From Channa striata (taxonomy: Eukaryota; Chordata; Actinopteri; Anabantiformes; Channidae), in the NCBI GenBank assembly GCA_033026295.1, contig CM065180.1, forward strand, positions 16,588,023 to 16,652,022: a DNA stretch of 64,000 bases. Direction: 5' to 3'. Under the pieces are notes generated by a model. That model saw nothing but the letters and a program-made list of their open reading frames with translations, was not told the origin of the DNA and did not search any database. Shown in pieces: positions 62,780 through 64,000 of the stretch; the first letter of the stretch is position 1; the number at the start of each line of letters is the position of its first letter. The position numbers and the translations under genes are program-made.

Positions 62780-63746
62780 GGAGTTGGAGAGGAAACTCTG
62801 GAAGACACTCAAAGATTAAACGGCTAAACTAATAAGACGAGACCTTTTGTTTCACAATTACTTCTGAGTAAGTTATCGTCCGGGTGAACTGAAGTTTCCG
62901 TGAACATTCAATACATGTTTCCTTTAAAAAAATAATAAAATAAAATCCAACCCCCATCGTACATTTTATTTGTCGACTTAGCGTGACCGTGACCCTGACC
63001 CAAAAATCCACTAGTTATCTCATACCTTAGATAGTTTTTTTAAAAATAAAATATCAATAGTATATACTGAAACTTAGAAATGCAAATCTATCTAGTATAT
63101 GATTTTTCATCTTGATTCTAATAATATATATTACAGTATAAAATGTATTGCAGTATCGAGTAACGGTAACATTTAATCTTGTAGCAGTGTCACAATCAGA
63201 ATTTAGAATATGTGTTATTTCTAGAAACATATCCCTGAGTGAAGGCATTTTTAAGCAACTATAACACATTGTACTATTATTCCATTAGGTAAGGTTATGG
63301 CCCATGGGTCCCTAATATTTCAGAGGTACTATAAATCAGACGAACTGTTGCAAGGTTGTGCTGCTGACATAGATTTGTTGTTTTTTTACTGGACTTCAAC
63401 AACATATGATATGTGACACACTACCCTTACACACAGTGCAATCAACAAAGAGAAAATATGTCAGAAGATTCAACATAGGCTATTTATAATAGACCTGAAT
63501 TAATTTGTCTGCCGTAATATTTTAATTATAAAATAATTGACTGTGACTCTGAATTATTAATTGTTCCTTAGATTGCTGACAGGTTTAAGCCATGTGAGGA
63601 AAAAGACACTCAGACCATCACAGATACTGTTTGTGTAGCCCAGGACTACATAGCTTTTAATTAAATATATATATTATCTTCTAGTGATGTCTTTATTATA
63701 ATGACAACAAGCAATTACACATTCAGTAGAAATCAAAGTTAAGTTT
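62780..63746. other. Intergenic, nothing seen
   Basis: AT-rich, without coding signal or recognisable repeat. Confidence 0.5.
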
Positions 63747-64000
63747 TCACAACTCATCTCTTGAGTGTGCAGGTGAACCTGAATGTATAGGTTGAGTAAT
63801 GCGGACATTTTCCTTGTTGTCTCGAAGCAAAGCATCAATGTCACTTTGTGTAAAGGTGGTTTTGGAATCCTGTTGCAGAAGTTAAAAAATGTTAGTTCGC
63901 ATAGGATTCATTTGGTCTCATTTGATTAATGTTAATGTTCATACATTTAGAATTATCAAAATATTCAGAGCCTACCTTTAGAGTTTGGTGTTTCACCCCT
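63747..64000 (-). CDS. 3' end of an unidentified gene
   Basis: On the - strand, an exon 63869-63747 follows a good acceptor (CTTCTGCAACAG) and reads DSKTTFTQSDIDALLRDNKE, VRITQPIHS..., ending at TGA. An upstream exon ends at 63976 with donor GTAGGC and runs off the window (GVKHQTLK before the junction). The frame stays open across the junction. It would be the gene 5' of ccp110 in the same direction. I do not recognise the protein from this 50-residue tail. Confidence 0.5.

Noticed and set aside
1..64000. CRISPR array or bacterial-type operon
   Set aside because: No regularly spaced direct repeats; all genes are intron-split.

Overview
The window looks like teleost fish nuclear DNA. It is AT-rich, every real gene is split by GT-AG introns, and it is full of fish-type interspersed repeats (L2-like and RTE LINEs, Tc1 and hAT remnants, SINEs). 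No bacterial-type operon, rRNA gene, intact tRNA gene or CRISPR array was seen. All exon models below were built by eye from splice sites, reading phase and paralogue comparison; none has transcript support.

Left to centre (1-47 kb): two tandem copies of a SLIP-GC/NUGGC-like nuclear GTPase gene, both on the + strand. Copy 1 (exons 1515-14145, first exon off the left edge) carries an in-frame duplication of its 5' exon block and a set of 27-30 nt micro-exons. Copy 2 (coding 28708-45284) is complete: 20 coding exons, all phases consistent, 816 residues. Both have an N-terminal SAM-like module, a basic KRKLD linker and a GTPase domain with GKTGAGKS, DLPGNGD and TKSD motifs, followed by a long helical C-terminal half. 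The 13 kb between them is repeat-rich: an L2-like LINE split by an RTE element, a hAT MITE, and a dispersed repeat that carries a perfect interferon-response core.

Centre-right (48.9-54.7 kb): a third + strand gene whose promoter and first coding exon are clearly copied from the GTPase family (or the reverse). It encodes two SAM-like modules followed by a 720-residue, single-exon, tnp2/CACTA (EnSpm)-type transposase domain, 897 residues in all. The promoters of this gene and of GTPase copy 2 share an aligned block with TTTCACTTTC (GAAAGTGAAA on the other strand), the core of an ISRE. My inference is that the cluster is interferon-inducible and that the SAM-transposase is a host-adopted partner or decoy in the same response.

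Right (56.5-62.7 kb): ccp110 (centriolar coiled-coil protein of 110 kDa) on the - strand, 13 coding exons, 810 residues, a conserved housekeeping gene. The last 250 bases hold the 3' end of another - strand gene that I could not identify.
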